From positions 1-8,146 of the forward strand of contig NZ_DATFKB010000116.1 in the NCBI RefSeq assembly GCF_035268865.1: DNA of 8,146 nucleotides, given 5' to 3'. This document shows, in pieces, positions 1-7,337 of the stretch; position 1 is the first letter of the stretch; each line of letters starts with the position of its first letter. Position numbers and translations under genes: made by a program. The notes below the pieces were generated by a model. It had not been told where the DNA came from. It did no database searches and worked only from the letters and a program-made list of their open reading frames with translations. This stretch comes from Salinivirga sp035268865 (GTDB lineage Bacteria; Bacteroidota; Bacteroidia; Bacteroidales; Salinivirgaceae).

Positions 1-372
1 GGCGAAGAAAACTATGACGATGCCCAGGATGAACAAACTTCTGCATCAGACCAAAAAGAAGAGCATCTGCTTGAAATTGAAGGCACGCCTGAAAGAGAAG
101 AAGATGAAATTGCTTTTGTCCCGGAAAGCACCGGTAATGAAAAACAACAGGACACAGACGGCAGAGAAAGAAAAAAAGCAGATACACTATGGGATACCAA
201 AAAGCTTGAAGAACTGGAGGCGGTTCCTGCCTATATTCGCCGCAAAACAAAACTATCCGGAAACAAAACCACCGATGATAGTGAGGAAATATCAAGATAC
301 ACATTAAGCGACGATGAAGATGGTCCTGACATCAATACGGACAATTCATATTTAAACAATAATGTGGATTAA
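1..372 (+). CDS. ftsZ: Cell division protein FtsZ, C-terminal part (5' end off window)
   Basis: This frame is open from the first base to the TAA at 370-372, giving 123 residues with no start inside the window. FtsZ is the tubulin-like GTPase that forms the division ring; its GTPase core lies upstream and is not seen. Residues 1 to about 60 are a Glu/Asp/Lys/Gln-rich low-complexity stretch, as expected for the disordered C-terminal linker. Then come a LEELEAVPAYIRRKTKL block (69-85), an SRYTLS block (98-103) and the terminal peptide NSYLNNNVD (115-123). These match what I know of Bacteroidota FtsZ tails (PAY.RR, SRYTL, NSFLHDNVD at the end). That terminal peptide is the docking site for FtsZ partners such as FtsA. 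A GatB/YqeY gene starts 54 bases downstream, a neighbour pair common in this phylum. The identification rests on the tail only, so it is confident but not absolute. Confidence 0.85.
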   Translation, partial: GEENYDDAQDEQTSASDQKEEHLLEIEGTPEREEDEIAFVPESTGNEKQQDTDGRERKKADTLWDTKKLEELEAVPAYIRRKTKLSGNKTTDDSEEISRYTLSDDEDGPDINTDNSYLNNNVD

Positions 373-426
373 GGTAAAATGATTTATAGTTTTGAACATT
401 AATTTCAAATCATAAAAACCAAAACA

Positions 427-876
427 ATGAGTCTCGAAAAAGATATAACCCAGAAAATGAAAGAGGCCATGAAGGCCAAAAATAAACCAAAACTTGAAGC
501 CATTAGGGCCATCAAAAATGCCATTCTGCAAGAAAAAACCAAAGCTGGCGGTGGTGATGAAATCGATGAAGCCACTGAAATGAAAATGCTGCAGAAACTG
601 GTTAAGCAGCGCGAAGATTCAGCTGAGATATACAAAAAAGAAGGCCGGAATGAACTGGCTGAAAAAGAACTTTTTGAGGCCAATATCATTAAAGAGTTTC
701 TACCTGAGCAACTCTCTGAAGATGAAATCAGAACAGAAATTGAAAAAATTATTACTGAAACCGGCGCCTCATCAATGAAAGACATGGGTAAAGTAATGGG
801 CATGGCCAACAAGCAAATGGCCGGCCGGGCTGATGGAAAATTAATATCTGAAATTGTAAAAGCTAAATTGCAATAA
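427..876 (+). CDS. yqeY: GatB/YqeY domain-containing protein
   Basis: This is a complete 149-residue protein, the usual length for stand-alone YqeY proteins. The family resembles the C-terminal tRNA-binding region of GatB, the amidotransferase subunit that makes Gln-tRNA and Asn-tRNA. A role in tRNA-linked amidation is often assumed, but the stand-alone proteins lack a firmly proven function. Visible hallmarks are an N-terminal helix with MKEAMKAK (11-18), the central VKQREDSAEIYKKEGR block (59-74), ELAEKE and FLPEQLSEDEI (91-101), and the C-terminal MGKVMG…AGRADGKLIS block (120-141). The start is preceded by an A-rich stretch with no Shine-Dalgarno sequence, which is normal in Bacteroidota. 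It lies 54 bases after ftsZ with no obvious terminator between them, so it probably shares ftsZ transcripts. Its own 3' end is closed by the hairpin at 893-927. Confidence 0.93.
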   Translation: MSLEKDITQKMKEAMKAKNKPKLEAIRAIKNAILQEKTKAGGGDEIDEATEMKMLQKLVKQREDSAEIYKKEGRNELAEKELFEANIIKEFLPEQLSEDEIRTEIEKIITETGASSMKDMGKVMGMANKQMAGRADGKLISEIVKAKLQ

Positions 877-892
877 CTTTCTTTAGATTTAG

Positions 893-927
893 AAAAGCGC
901 CGGATGCAACCATTCGGCGTTTTTTTT
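893..927 (+). terminator. Intrinsic (Rho-independent) terminator after yqeY
   Basis: A nine-base-pair stem is formed by 898-906 (CGCCGGATG) and 911-919 (CATTCGGCG), with one G-U pair and the four-base loop CAAC. It is followed at once by eight T residues (920-927). Four A residues at 893-896 can also pair with part of the T run, so it may work weakly in the other direction. It sits 16 bases after the yqeY stop and should end transcripts from the ftsZ-yqeY side. Confidence 0.88.
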
Positions 928-990
928 GTTTAATGGTGGGATTTGTTTTCCAATGTCAGGTTCAACAATTAGCGTATTTTAAAAATTAAA

Positions 991-1022
991 TTTGACACAC
1001 AATGTTATTTTGTCTATTTTAG
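991..1022 (+). promoter_or_regulatory. Candidate promoter for the alpha/beta-hydrolase gene
   Basis: TTTGACA begins at 991 and TATTTTAG spans 1015-1022, separated by 17 bases when counted from TTGACA (992-997) to TATTTT (1015-1020). This fits an E. coli-type layout (perfect -35, four of six at -10). It also loosely fits the Bacteroidota pattern TTTG then TAnnTTTG, with imperfect matches in the second box. The site lies downstream of the yqeY terminator and 40 bases before the hydrolase start, where a promoter is needed. The call comes from motif reading only. Confidence 0.35.
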
Positions 1023-1062
1023 TTGAGGGGAGTTTACTGGGTATTAATTTAAATATACCGCA

Positions 1063-1926
1063 ATGTCAAAAAATCCGGGGCAACCAACCATTACCAAAAG
1101 CCCGCAAGAGAAGGAAATTAAAATTAACAACCTCACCATCACGTACAAGGACAATGGTGTAAAGGGCGACCCTATTGTGTTTCTGCACAGTAGTTCACTT
1201 TCATCAGATACCTTTGAAAATCAGTTTTCAGCGAAAGAATTTCAAAATCACAGGCTTTTAGCTCCCGATTTACCAGGGCACGGCAAGAGCAAAGCACCAG
1301 CAGATCCGGACTTATTCTATACCATTGAGGGCCTCACACAAACCATGGTAAACTGGTTCGATGCCCTGAAAATTAAAAATGCAATTATGGTTGGACATGC
1401 ACTCGGCGGACATCTTTTACTCAGCGCATGGCCACAAATACAGGATCGATGTAAAGCATTGGTTATTTTCGGCACCCCACCGTTCAGTAAACCCTCTTTT
1501 TTAGAACACAGCCATTATGACCACCCCGCCTATTCATTAACGTATCAGGCTAAACTCAACAATGAACAGTTAAATCAGTTAGCCAGTATTTTCGTAAAAA
1601 AAGGGAGCTTAAAACCCAGGGTCATTCTTGAGAGCATTAAAAAATCAGACCCGGCCATGCGACCAATTCTCGGAGCTTCGGTTTCGGAACCGGCCAACCT
1701 GAGCGATGAAGCAGAGAACCTGAAGCACCTTACACAGCCCATAGCTATTCTACTGGGGCGCTACGATCAAATGGTCAAAAGAACATATTTTGATCGCTTT
1801 GAAATTCCGACCCTTTGGAGAAAAAAGGTGCAGCTTATAGACAATGCCGGTCACTGCCCGCAAATTGAAAACCCAACTCAATTCAATCAATTTTTACAAC
1901 AATTTTTGATTGACCAGCTTATTTAA
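1063..1926 (+). CDS. Alpha/beta-hydrolase-fold protein with Ala at the nucleophile position
   Basis: This is a 287-residue soluble protein with no signal peptide or membrane segment, a typical length for a single-domain alpha/beta hydrolase. The fold is clear: strand and oxyanion region IVFLHSSS (38-45), LLAPDLPGHGKS (65-76, the usual 'D.rG.G.S' block), nucleophile elbow MVGHALGGH (109-117), an acid candidate in LLGRYDQMV (D235), and the base in NAGHCPQIENP (H264). The elbow normally reads G-x-S-x-G, but here it is G111-H-A113-L-G115, codon GCA at 1399-1401, so the serine nucleophile is absent while Asp and His are kept. From memory, E. coli RutD also carries a GHALG elbow, so this form has precedent. 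The substrate is unknown; ester hydrolysis by the standard mechanism is unlikely. The ATG is preceded by an A/T-rich leader without Shine-Dalgarno. A dehydrogenase gene follows 104 bases downstream and may or may not be co-transcribed. Confidence 0.9.
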   Translation: MSKNPGQPTITKSPQEKEIKINNLTITYKDNGVKGDPIVFLHSSSLSSDTFENQFSAKEFQNHRLLAPDLPGHGKSKAPADPDLFYTIEGLTQTMVNWFDALKIKNAIMVGHALGGHLLLSAWPQIQDRCKALVIFGTPPFSKPSFLEHSHYDHPAYSLTYQAKLNNEQLNQLASIFVKKGSLKPRVILESIKKSDPAMRPILGASVSEPANLSDEAENLKHLTQPIAILLGRYDQMVKRTYFDRFEIPTLWRKKVQLIDNAGHCPQIENPTQFNQFLQQFLIDQLI

Positions 1927-2030
1927 TTTTTTATTAAAGCTAATTTCCTATGATCGCCATTGGAGTATTTTTAATCGACTCCCGGGTTATAGCTCACTAT
2001 TTTTTCCTATATTCAAAATAAAAAGTATCC

Positions 2031-2783
2031 ATGAATCATCATTTACATAATAAAAATATCTTAATTACCGGGGCAAGCCGGGGAATAGGACTTGCAACAG
2101 CTCAATTATTTGCTAAAAAAGGCGCTCGGGTTATTATGGTAGCACGCAACCAGGAAAACCTGGATAAAGCTGCCCACGAGACAAAGGGCGAAACCTTTAC
2201 TTATTCGGCAGATATGGCAAAAGTGGAGGACATCAAAAAGCTGGCTGCTTTTGTTAGCGAAAAATTCGGGCACCTTGATGTACTGGTAAACAATGCCGGT
2301 ACCAACATTCGCAAACCTGTAAAAGATGTCTCTGATGGCGAATTTGAGCAAATTATGAACACCAACCTCCGCTCGGCATATGAGCTTACCAGAATGCTGT
2401 ATCCGGCACTAAAAAAGGCCAAACAGGGCAATGTCATTTTCATGAGCTCTGTAGCAGGTCTCACCCACCTGCGCACAGGCGCCCTTTATGCCATGAGCAA
2501 AGCCGCAATGAACCAGCTCACAAAAAATCTCGCTGCCGAATGGGCCACAGATGGTATTCGCGTAAATGGTATTGCACCATGGTACATTGCCACTCCGTTG
2601 GCGAAACAAGTACTGCAGAACAAGCAATACAAAACAGAAGTGCTGAACAGAACGCCAATGAAACGTATAGGCGAGCCACATGAAGTAGCATCTGTTGTAG
2701 AATTTTTAAGCTCCCCGGGTGCCGGCTACATTACCGGCCAAACCATTGCTGTAGATGGTGGATTTTCAATTTACGGGTTCTGA
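2031..2783 (+). CDS. Short-chain dehydrogenase/reductase (SDR), tropinone-reductase-like
   Basis: This is a complete 250-residue classical SDR, the family's usual length, predicted to be a cytoplasmic NAD(P)(H)-dependent oxidoreductase acting on a hydroxyl or carbonyl group. Visible motifs in order are the cofactor glycine motif TGASRGIG (13-20), an Arg after strand 2 (R39 in VMVAR-like context, suggesting NADPH), D61 contacting the adenine ring, NNAG (87-90), the helix Asn N112, and catalytic S140, Y153 and K157 (YAMSK). RVNGIAPWYIATPLA (177-191) and GQTIAVDGGF (236-245) complete the fold. The APW…TPL segment and overall look recall plant tropinone reductases and their bacterial relatives, but substrates differ widely in that group and I cannot name this one. 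It is convergent with the methyltransferase gene, whose stop is only 36 bases away, with no convincing terminator between them. Confidence 0.93.
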   Translation: MNHHLHNKNILITGASRGIGLATAQLFAKKGARVIMVARNQENLDKAAHETKGETFTYSADMAKVEDIKKLAAFVSEKFGHLDVLVNNAGTNIRKPVKDVSDGEFEQIMNTNLRSAYELTRMLYPALKKAKQGNVIFMSSVAGLTHLRTGALYAMSKAAMNQLTKNLAAEWATDGIRVNGIAPWYIATPLAKQVLQNKQYKTEVLNRTPMKRIGEPHEVASVVEFLSSPGAGYITGQTIAVDGGFSIYGF

Positions 2784-2819
2784 AACCATTTCAAAACTAC
2801 ACCCTGACAAAAAGAGCAT

Positions 2820-3551
2820 CTATGCTTTATACGCCCGTAGAACCAATGGCATTTGTGTATTCGAAATCGGGTGTTTTTTGTATGAGCTAAACATTTCCAC
2901 ATATTTAAAACCTGCCTTGTGTAGCAATTCACGTAATTCTTCAGGCCTTAAAGCAAAAAGCGGAGTTGTGTTTTGGATTGTCTGACCCGTTTGTTTTACG
3001 GTCAGTTCAGTATCGAAATCTACTAAGCGGCAATTTTTGCGGAAAGCATACTTTCGCCTGAAACGCACATAATCGTTTTCAATTAACGGCAATTCATCTA
3101 TCTTTTCATCAAGAATATAGTTGTAGTTCAATATTTGAATGGCAAGACCGGCATTGCTGTTCAATAGATTGTATGCCTGGGCCAGAAAATTCAATATTTC
3201 ACCAATTGATTGTAAATGCACCAAAGTATTTCCGTAGCAAATAATTAAATCGTATTGGTTTGTTCCAAACTGAGTTTCCATTTTGAGCATGTCGCCCACG
3301 AAGAAAGAATTGGAGCTGCTCCGTGATTTAGATTTAGCACGTTCAATCATCTCCACATCGAGGTCGAATGCATCAATGTGCTTACAAGAAGTCTCCAATG
3401 CAATAGCCATGTTACCAGTTGCACAACCAGCGTCCAGAACTACAGAATTAGCAGATACAAGCTCCCTGGTGAAATTCAGCGCAGGTTGCTTAAGCGGAAA
3501 AATGTGATCGTAAAAAGGTGCTATAGAATGGTAAAATTTACTTTTAGTCAT
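2820..3551 (-). CDS. Class I SAM-dependent methyltransferase
   Basis: This is a 243-residue soluble protein. Its first part is a Rossmann-type methyltransferase domain: an N-terminal helix with FYHSIAPFYDHIF (6-18), motif I VVLDAGCATGN (37-47) binding S-adenosylmethionine, an acidic strand-2 end in AFDLD (D63/D65), the FFVGDM block (83-88), and motif IV YDLIICYGNTL (100-110). The part after about residue 145 (FRRKYAF, LTVKQTGQ, FALRPEELRELLHKAGF) resembles the extra C-terminal sheet of small-molecule N-methyltransferases. The PEEL..LL..AGF segment is typical of the last helix and strand of the core. The substrate cannot be told from sequence. Transcribed leftward, it begins 95 bases after the PurF-like gene ends, so it could be the last gene of that operon or have its own promoter; I found no convincing promoter or terminator in that gap. 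Confidence 0.88.
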   Translation of the reverse strand: MTKSKFYHSIAPFYDHIFPLKQPALNFTRELVSANSVVLDAGCATGNMAIALETSCKHIDAFDLDVEMIERAKSKSRSSSNSFFVGDMLKMETQFGTNQYDLIICYGNTLVHLQSIGEILNFLAQAYNLLNSNAGLAIQILNYNYILDEKIDELPLIENDYVRFRRKYAFRKNCRLVDFDTELTVKQTGQTIQNTTPLFALRPEELRELLHKAGFKYVEMFSSYKKHPISNTQMPLVLRAYKA

Positions 3552-3646
3552 ATCGCATACTTTACCACTCTAATGAACTGAAATGGTATTTTGTTTTAAA
3601 CTGATTCAGGCGTAAAAACTTTAAAAGATTTTCCGTAATCAGCTAC

Positions 3647-5545
3647 TTAATATGCCCTTTCATTCTTTCCTTCGATAAAATTTATAAACGACTGATTTAC
3701 AACCTTATTACCACCCGGTGTTGGGTAATTACCTGTAAAATACCAATCGCCTTTATCATTAGGTATTGCTTTATGCAGGTTTTCGATAGATTGATAAACA
3801 ACTTTTACCTCAGCATTTATTCCACCATGCATCAATTCGGCAATTTTATCTGATATCTCCTGGGCTTTAAACGGAGCATAAATCTCTTTCACGTGATTTT
3901 TTACCTGTTCTTTAGGTAAATGCTCCTGCTCCTTACACTTTTTATACACTTCGTTAATAATAAAATATTGCCCCCGATCTTTCAACAACCCTATTGCCGC
4001 ATTAAAGGCAATAAAATCAGACAGTTTGGCCATATCAATACCATAGCAATCGGGATAACGGATTTGTGGAGAAGATGATACCACAACGATACGCTTCGGA
4101 TTTAAGCGGTCTAAAATGCGCAAAATACTGCGGCGCAATGTAGTTCCACGCACAATAGAATCATCTATAACCACCAGGTTATCTTTATTTGCTTCGACTG
4201 TTCCATAAGTGATGTCGTAAACATGTTCTACCAAATCGTCGCGCGACTCATCACCTGTAATGAATGTCCTGAGCTTGACATCCTTGATGGCAATTTTCTC
4301 TACACGTGGTCTTGCGTTGATAATTTTATGCAGTTCGGCTTTGGTATGATTTGCATCTTCGTTTCCAAGCTCATCCATCTTTTGCTGCAGCATGTGGGTT
4401 TCAATACCTTTCATCATGCCATAAAATGCAGTTTCAGATGTATTGGGAATAAATGAAAATACCGAATGATCGAGTTCTCCGTTCACAGCGTCGATAATTT
4501 GAGGAACGATGAGTTCACCAAGTTTCTTTCGCTCATTGTATATTTCACGGTCGCTTCCACGAGAAAAATATATTCGCTCAAAAGAGCATGATAAAACAGC
4601 TCCCGGCTCTTTAATCATCTCCTCGCTCCATGTACCATTTTTCTTCACAATTACGGCATGGCCCGGCTTCACAGGTTTAATTTTCTCCTCCGGAAGCTTC
4701 ATCACCGTTTGTATAACAGCCCTTTCGGATGCACCTACCACAATCTCATCATCGGCATAATACCAGGCAGGACGTATGCCATTAATATCACGCATAATAA
4801 AAGCATCGCCATGACCAATAATTCCTGAAATAACATAACCGCCATCCCATTCGGCACTGGCATTAGCCAGAATCTTTTTAAGATCCAGATCACGCGCTAT
4901 AGCAGCACTTATTTCTTTATGCGTAAGGCCCTGTTTTTTGAGTGTATCAAACAGCAGCTGGTTCTCTTCATCCAATTGATGACCAATTTGTTCCAGAATC
5001 GTAACCGTATCACTGTAACCTTTGGGATGCTGCCCAAGGTCTACCAGCGACTGAAACATTTCACCCACATTGGTCAGGTTAAAATTACCTGCTACCGCAA
5101 GATTTTTGCTTTTCCAGTTATTCTCGCGCATGACAGGGTGCACATTGTCAATATCGTTTTTCCCAAATGTACCATAACGTAAATGCCCCAGATAAATCTC
5201 GCCTGCAAAAGGCATATTACTTTTAGCCCATTGTGCATCTTTGAGTAATTCAGGGTTTTCATGCCGGACTGCATTAATGGGTTTACGCACCTCATCAAAT
5301 ACATCGACAATCGGATGGGAGGAGTTTGAGCGTGTACGGTCAATATAACGTGTGCCCGGCAATGTATCAAGTTTCACGGAGGCCATACCTGCGCCGTCCT
5401 GACCGCGATTACGCTGTTTTTCCATCATCAAATACATACGATTGATGCCATACATCCAGTTACCGTATTTCGATTGAAAATACTCCAGTGGCTTTAGTAG
5501 CCTGATAAAGGCAAAACCACACTCATGCTTAATTAACTCACTCAT
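3647..5545 (-). CDS. PurF-family amidophosphoribosyltransferase, long divergent form
   Basis: This is a 632-residue protein combining a class II (N-terminal nucleophile) glutamine amidotransferase domain with a phosphoribosyltransferase domain. PurF moves ammonia from glutamine onto PRPP, the first step of purine synthesis. The likely nucleophile is Cys9 (KHECGF), so eight residues would have to be removed, as in the propeptide-bearing B. subtilis PurF. Further marks are RGQDGAG (47-53), GHLRYGT (120-126), GNFNLTN (153-159), SDT (178-180), RDINGIRP (252-259) and the PRPP loop VVIDDSIVRGTT (458-469). It exceeds ordinary PurF (about 470-510 residues) through extra sequence near 60-110 and 380-425 and a long C-terminus. 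Normally conserved sites differ: NGN is NFN, and the PDSG block is IPNTSE (366-371). I see no C-terminal CxxC for an iron-sulfur cluster. Its ATG overlaps the transketolase stop (ATGA). It could be the main PurF or a paralog; I favour a paralog. Confidence 0.88.
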   Translation of the reverse strand: MSELIKHECGFAFIRLLKPLEYFQSKYGNWMYGINRMYLMMEKQRNRGQDGAGMASVKLDTLPGTRYIDRTRSNSSHPIVDVFDEVRKPINAVRHENPELLKDAQWAKSNMPFAGEIYLGHLRYGTFGKNDIDNVHPVMRENNWKSKNLAVAGNFNLTNVGEMFQSLVDLGQHPKGYSDTVTILEQIGHQLDEENQLLFDTLKKQGLTHKEISAAIARDLDLKKILANASAEWDGGYVISGIIGHGDAFIMRDINGIRPAWYYADDEIVVGASERAVIQTVMKLPEEKIKPVKPGHAVIVKKNGTWSEEMIKEPGAVLSCSFERIYFSRGSDREIYNERKKLGELIVPQIIDAVNGELDHSVFSFIPNTSETAFYGMMKGIETHMLQQKMDELGNEDANHTKAELHKIINARPRVEKIAIKDVKLRTFITGDESRDDLVEHVYDITYGTVEANKDNLVVIDDSIVRGTTLRRSILRILDRLNPKRIVVVSSSPQIRYPDCYGIDMAKLSDFIAFNAAIGLLKDRGQYFIINEVYKKCKEQEHLPKEQVKNHVKEIYAPFKAQEISDKIAELMHGGINAEVKVVYQSIENLHKAIPNDKGDWYFTGNYPTPGGNKVVNQSFINFIEGKNERAY

Positions 5546-6498
5546 TTCTTAGCTTTATTTATCAGCACTTCATGGGCTGCTGTAACAATATTTTTTGACT
5601 TCAATTTATATTTTTCCATAAGCTCATCAGGTTGCCCCGATTCGCCAAATGTATCGTTTACACCAATAAATCTCATAGGACACGGAGCATATTCAGACAG
5701 CACCTCGGCTACGGCACTACCCATCCCTCCCATTATCTGGTGCTCTTCTGCAGTTACTATTGCTCCGGTTTCTGCAGAGGCTTTTATTAAGATTTCTCTA
5801 TCAATTGGTTTAATTGTATGAAGATTAATTACCCTTGCAGAAACACCTCCGCTTTCCAGTTCTTTCGCGGCTTCAAGGGCTTCCCATACGAGATGGCCGG
5901 TGGCCACAATTGTTAAATCCACACCATCTTTGAGCAGTTGAGCTTTACCTATTTCAAATGCAATATCATCAGGCATAAAATCGGGCACTGCCTCACGTCC
6001 AAATCGCAGGTAAACAGGGCTGTCCTGATCTGTCAAAGCAGCTTTAATTGCCTGATTGGCCTGCGTGGCATCGCAGGGCGACAAAACAGTCATGTTTGGT
6101 AGCGAACGCATTATGGCTATATCTTCAAGCGCCTGGTGCGTGGCACCATCGGGGCCAACAGAAATTCCTGCATGTGCACCGCCAATTATCACATGAAGAT
6201 TATTATAGCACACTGATATACGCACCTGATCGGTATTGCGCATTGCAGAAAAAACACCATAGGTAGCCATTACAGGTATTTTGCCCTCAAGCGCAAGGCC
6301 GGCAGCCACTCCTGTAATATTTTGTTCGGCGATACCCAGCGAATAAAAACGATCAGGGTGAGCCTCTGCGAAAAAATTCATATTCACCGAACCGGTGATA
6401 TCTGCGCCTAAACCGATAATCTCCGGCATTTGGTCTGCTGCTTCTTTTAAACCCTTGCCAAAACCTACCCGCGTCGGAATGTAATCACGAATTTTCAT
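5542..6498 (-). CDS. Transketolase, C-terminal subunit (pyrimidine-binding and C-terminal domains)
   Basis: This 318-residue protein corresponds to the second half of transketolase, which transfers two-carbon units between sugar phosphates in the non-oxidative pentose phosphate pathway using thiamine diphosphate. Seen here are the start block RVGFGKGL (10-17), GADITGSV (31-38), and FYSLGIAEQN (51-60), whose Glu58 is expected to contact the thiamine pyrimidine ring. GPDGATHQ..ED (115-126) and LRFGRE (164-169) follow, then the transketolase C-terminal domain from about residue 190 (VARVINLHTIKPID-like block, TAEEH 249-253, FGESGQPDEL 284-293). A 1-deoxyxylulose-5-phosphate synthase or a pyruvate dehydrogenase beta chain would be the main alternatives. 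The pairing with an N-terminal subunit that ends in WHGKPP favours split transketolase. The start overlaps the N-subunit gene by 14 bases, and the stop overlaps the next start as ATGA, so translation is probably coupled on both sides. Confidence 0.93.
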   Translation of the reverse strand: MKIRDYIPTRVGFGKGLKEAADQMPEIIGLGADITGSVNMNFFAEAHPDRFYSLGIAEQNITGVAAGLALEGKIPVMATYGVFSAMRNTDQVRISVCYNNLHVIIGGAHAGISVGPDGATHQALEDIAIMRSLPNMTVLSPCDATQANQAIKAALTDQDSPVYLRFGREAVPDFMPDDIAFEIGKAQLLKDGVDLTIVATGHLVWEALEAAKELESGGVSARVINLHTIKPIDREILIKASAETGAIVTAEEHQIMGGMGSAVAEVLSEYAPCPMRFIGVNDTFGESGQPDELMEKYKLKSKNIVTAAHEVLINKAKK

Positions 6499-7324
6499 GA
6501 TAGTTCTGCTTTACCTGTGCAATAAAATTGTCGACATTTTCGGGGCGTGGTGGTTTACCATGCCAGGTATAATCGTTTTCTATTTCAACCACACCCGCAC
6601 CCATTTTGGTGTGTGCAATTATAACCTGGGGTTGATTTGTTGCCTCTTTAACGACATCAAAACACCTCAAAATATCAATAATATCATTTCCATTACATTC
6701 GTGCACTTTCCAGTTAAAGGCCCTCCACTTATCTACCAACGGTTCAACACCCATAACCTGCTCCGTTGGACCATCAATTTGCACCCCGTTCCGGTCAACT
6801 ATGGCCACCATATTATCAAGTTGGTAATTACCTGCAGCCATTGCTGCTTCCCAGATAGCACCTTCCTGAAGTTCGCCATCGCCATGAATGGAAAAAATAC
6901 GATGATTGGCACCATTATGCTTTGCGGCCAATGCCATTCCCGTTGCTATACTGAGTCCCTGCCCCAGAGATCCGGCGGAGGTTTCAAGCCCCGGCGTATG
7001 GTGATCAGTGGCAGGATGACCTTGCAATCTCGATCCAAGTTTTCTTAATGTAGAAAGCTCTTCAACAGAAAAATAACCGCAATGGGCAAGTGTTGTATAA
7101 AAAATTGGGGCAACATGCCCTATGGAAAGTACTAACCGATCTCTATTCTCCCATTCGGGATTTTCCGGCTTGTGGTTGAGTTCTTTAAAATAAAGCGAAG
7201 TAAAAACATCGGCGAGACCTAAGCTGCCACCCAGATGCCCGGAGCCAGCAGCAGCGAGCGAGTTAATTACGCTGATACGTATTTCCATGGCTTTTTCTCT
7301 GAGTTGCCTTACCGATAATTTCAT
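6485..7324 (-). CDS. Transketolase, N-terminal subunit (thiamine diphosphate-binding)
   Basis: This 279-residue protein is the first half of a split transketolase, working with the downstream C-terminal subunit as one enzyme. Visible elements are AGSGHLGGSLG (26-36, with the phosphate/cofactor-contacting His30), LSIGHVAP (66-73), LQGHP (100-104), and SAGSLGQGLS (116-125). The thiamine diphosphate motif starts with HGDGELQEG (147-155) and ends at the metal-binding Asn in VDRNG (N179). The C-terminal YTWHGKPP (252-259) is a segment typical of split transketolase N subunits. Where standard sequences usually read SKGH, this one reads SIGH (67-70), a minor change. The ATG at 7322-7324 lies 13 bases after the SPOR-protein stop and follows an A-rich leader (GCAAAAAAC), so it is probably transcribed with that gene. 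Split transketolases occur in many bacteria and archaea, so the split is not itself evidence of a broken gene. Confidence 0.94.
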   Translation of the reverse strand: MKLSVRQLREKAMEIRISVINSLAAAGSGHLGGSLGLADVFTSLYFKELNHKPENPEWENRDRLVLSIGHVAPIFYTTLAHCGYFSVEELSTLRKLGSRLQGHPATDHHTPGLETSAGSLGQGLSIATGMALAAKHNGANHRIFSIHGDGELQEGAIWEAAMAAGNYQLDNMVAIVDRNGVQIDGPTEQVMGVEPLVDKWRAFNWKVHECNGNDIIDILRCFDVVKEATNQPQVIIAHTKMGAGVVEIENDYTWHGKPPRPENVDNFIAQVKQNYHENS

Positions 7325-7337
7325 GTTTTTTGCATTC

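Noticed and set aside
14..307. Open frame of 97 codons on the plus strand starting at an ATG
   Set aside because: It is a shifted frame over the ftsZ tail. The frame starting at base 1 carries the recognisable FtsZ C-terminal motifs and runs to 372.
405..812. Open frame of 135 codons on the minus strand
   Set aside because: It is antisense to the clear YqeY gene. The Ser/Phe/Met-rich translation is what an antisense frame of a Lys/Glu-rich gene gives.
1916..1941. AT-rich hairpin over the stop codon of the alpha/beta-hydrolase gene
   Set aside because: The stem is mostly A-T pairs with a three-base bulge and is not followed by a T tract; it is expected by chance in such sequence.
1962..1982. 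GGAGT…ACTCC inverted repeat upstream of the dehydrogenase gene
   Set aside because: Five-base arms with an 11-base spacer are easily found by chance, and there is no nearby convincing promoter to tie it to as an operator.
2815..2826. AGCAT-CT-ATGCT palindrome between the convergent dehydrogenase and methyltransferase genes
   Set aside because: The stem is only five pairs with a two-base gap and no proper T run, which is too weak to call a bidirectional terminator.
6497..7048. Open frame of 183 codons on the plus strand
   Set aside because: It lies antisense to the transketolase N-subunit gene, whose thiamine-binding motifs are intact. Its translation is rich in Cys, His and Phe and shows no family motif.
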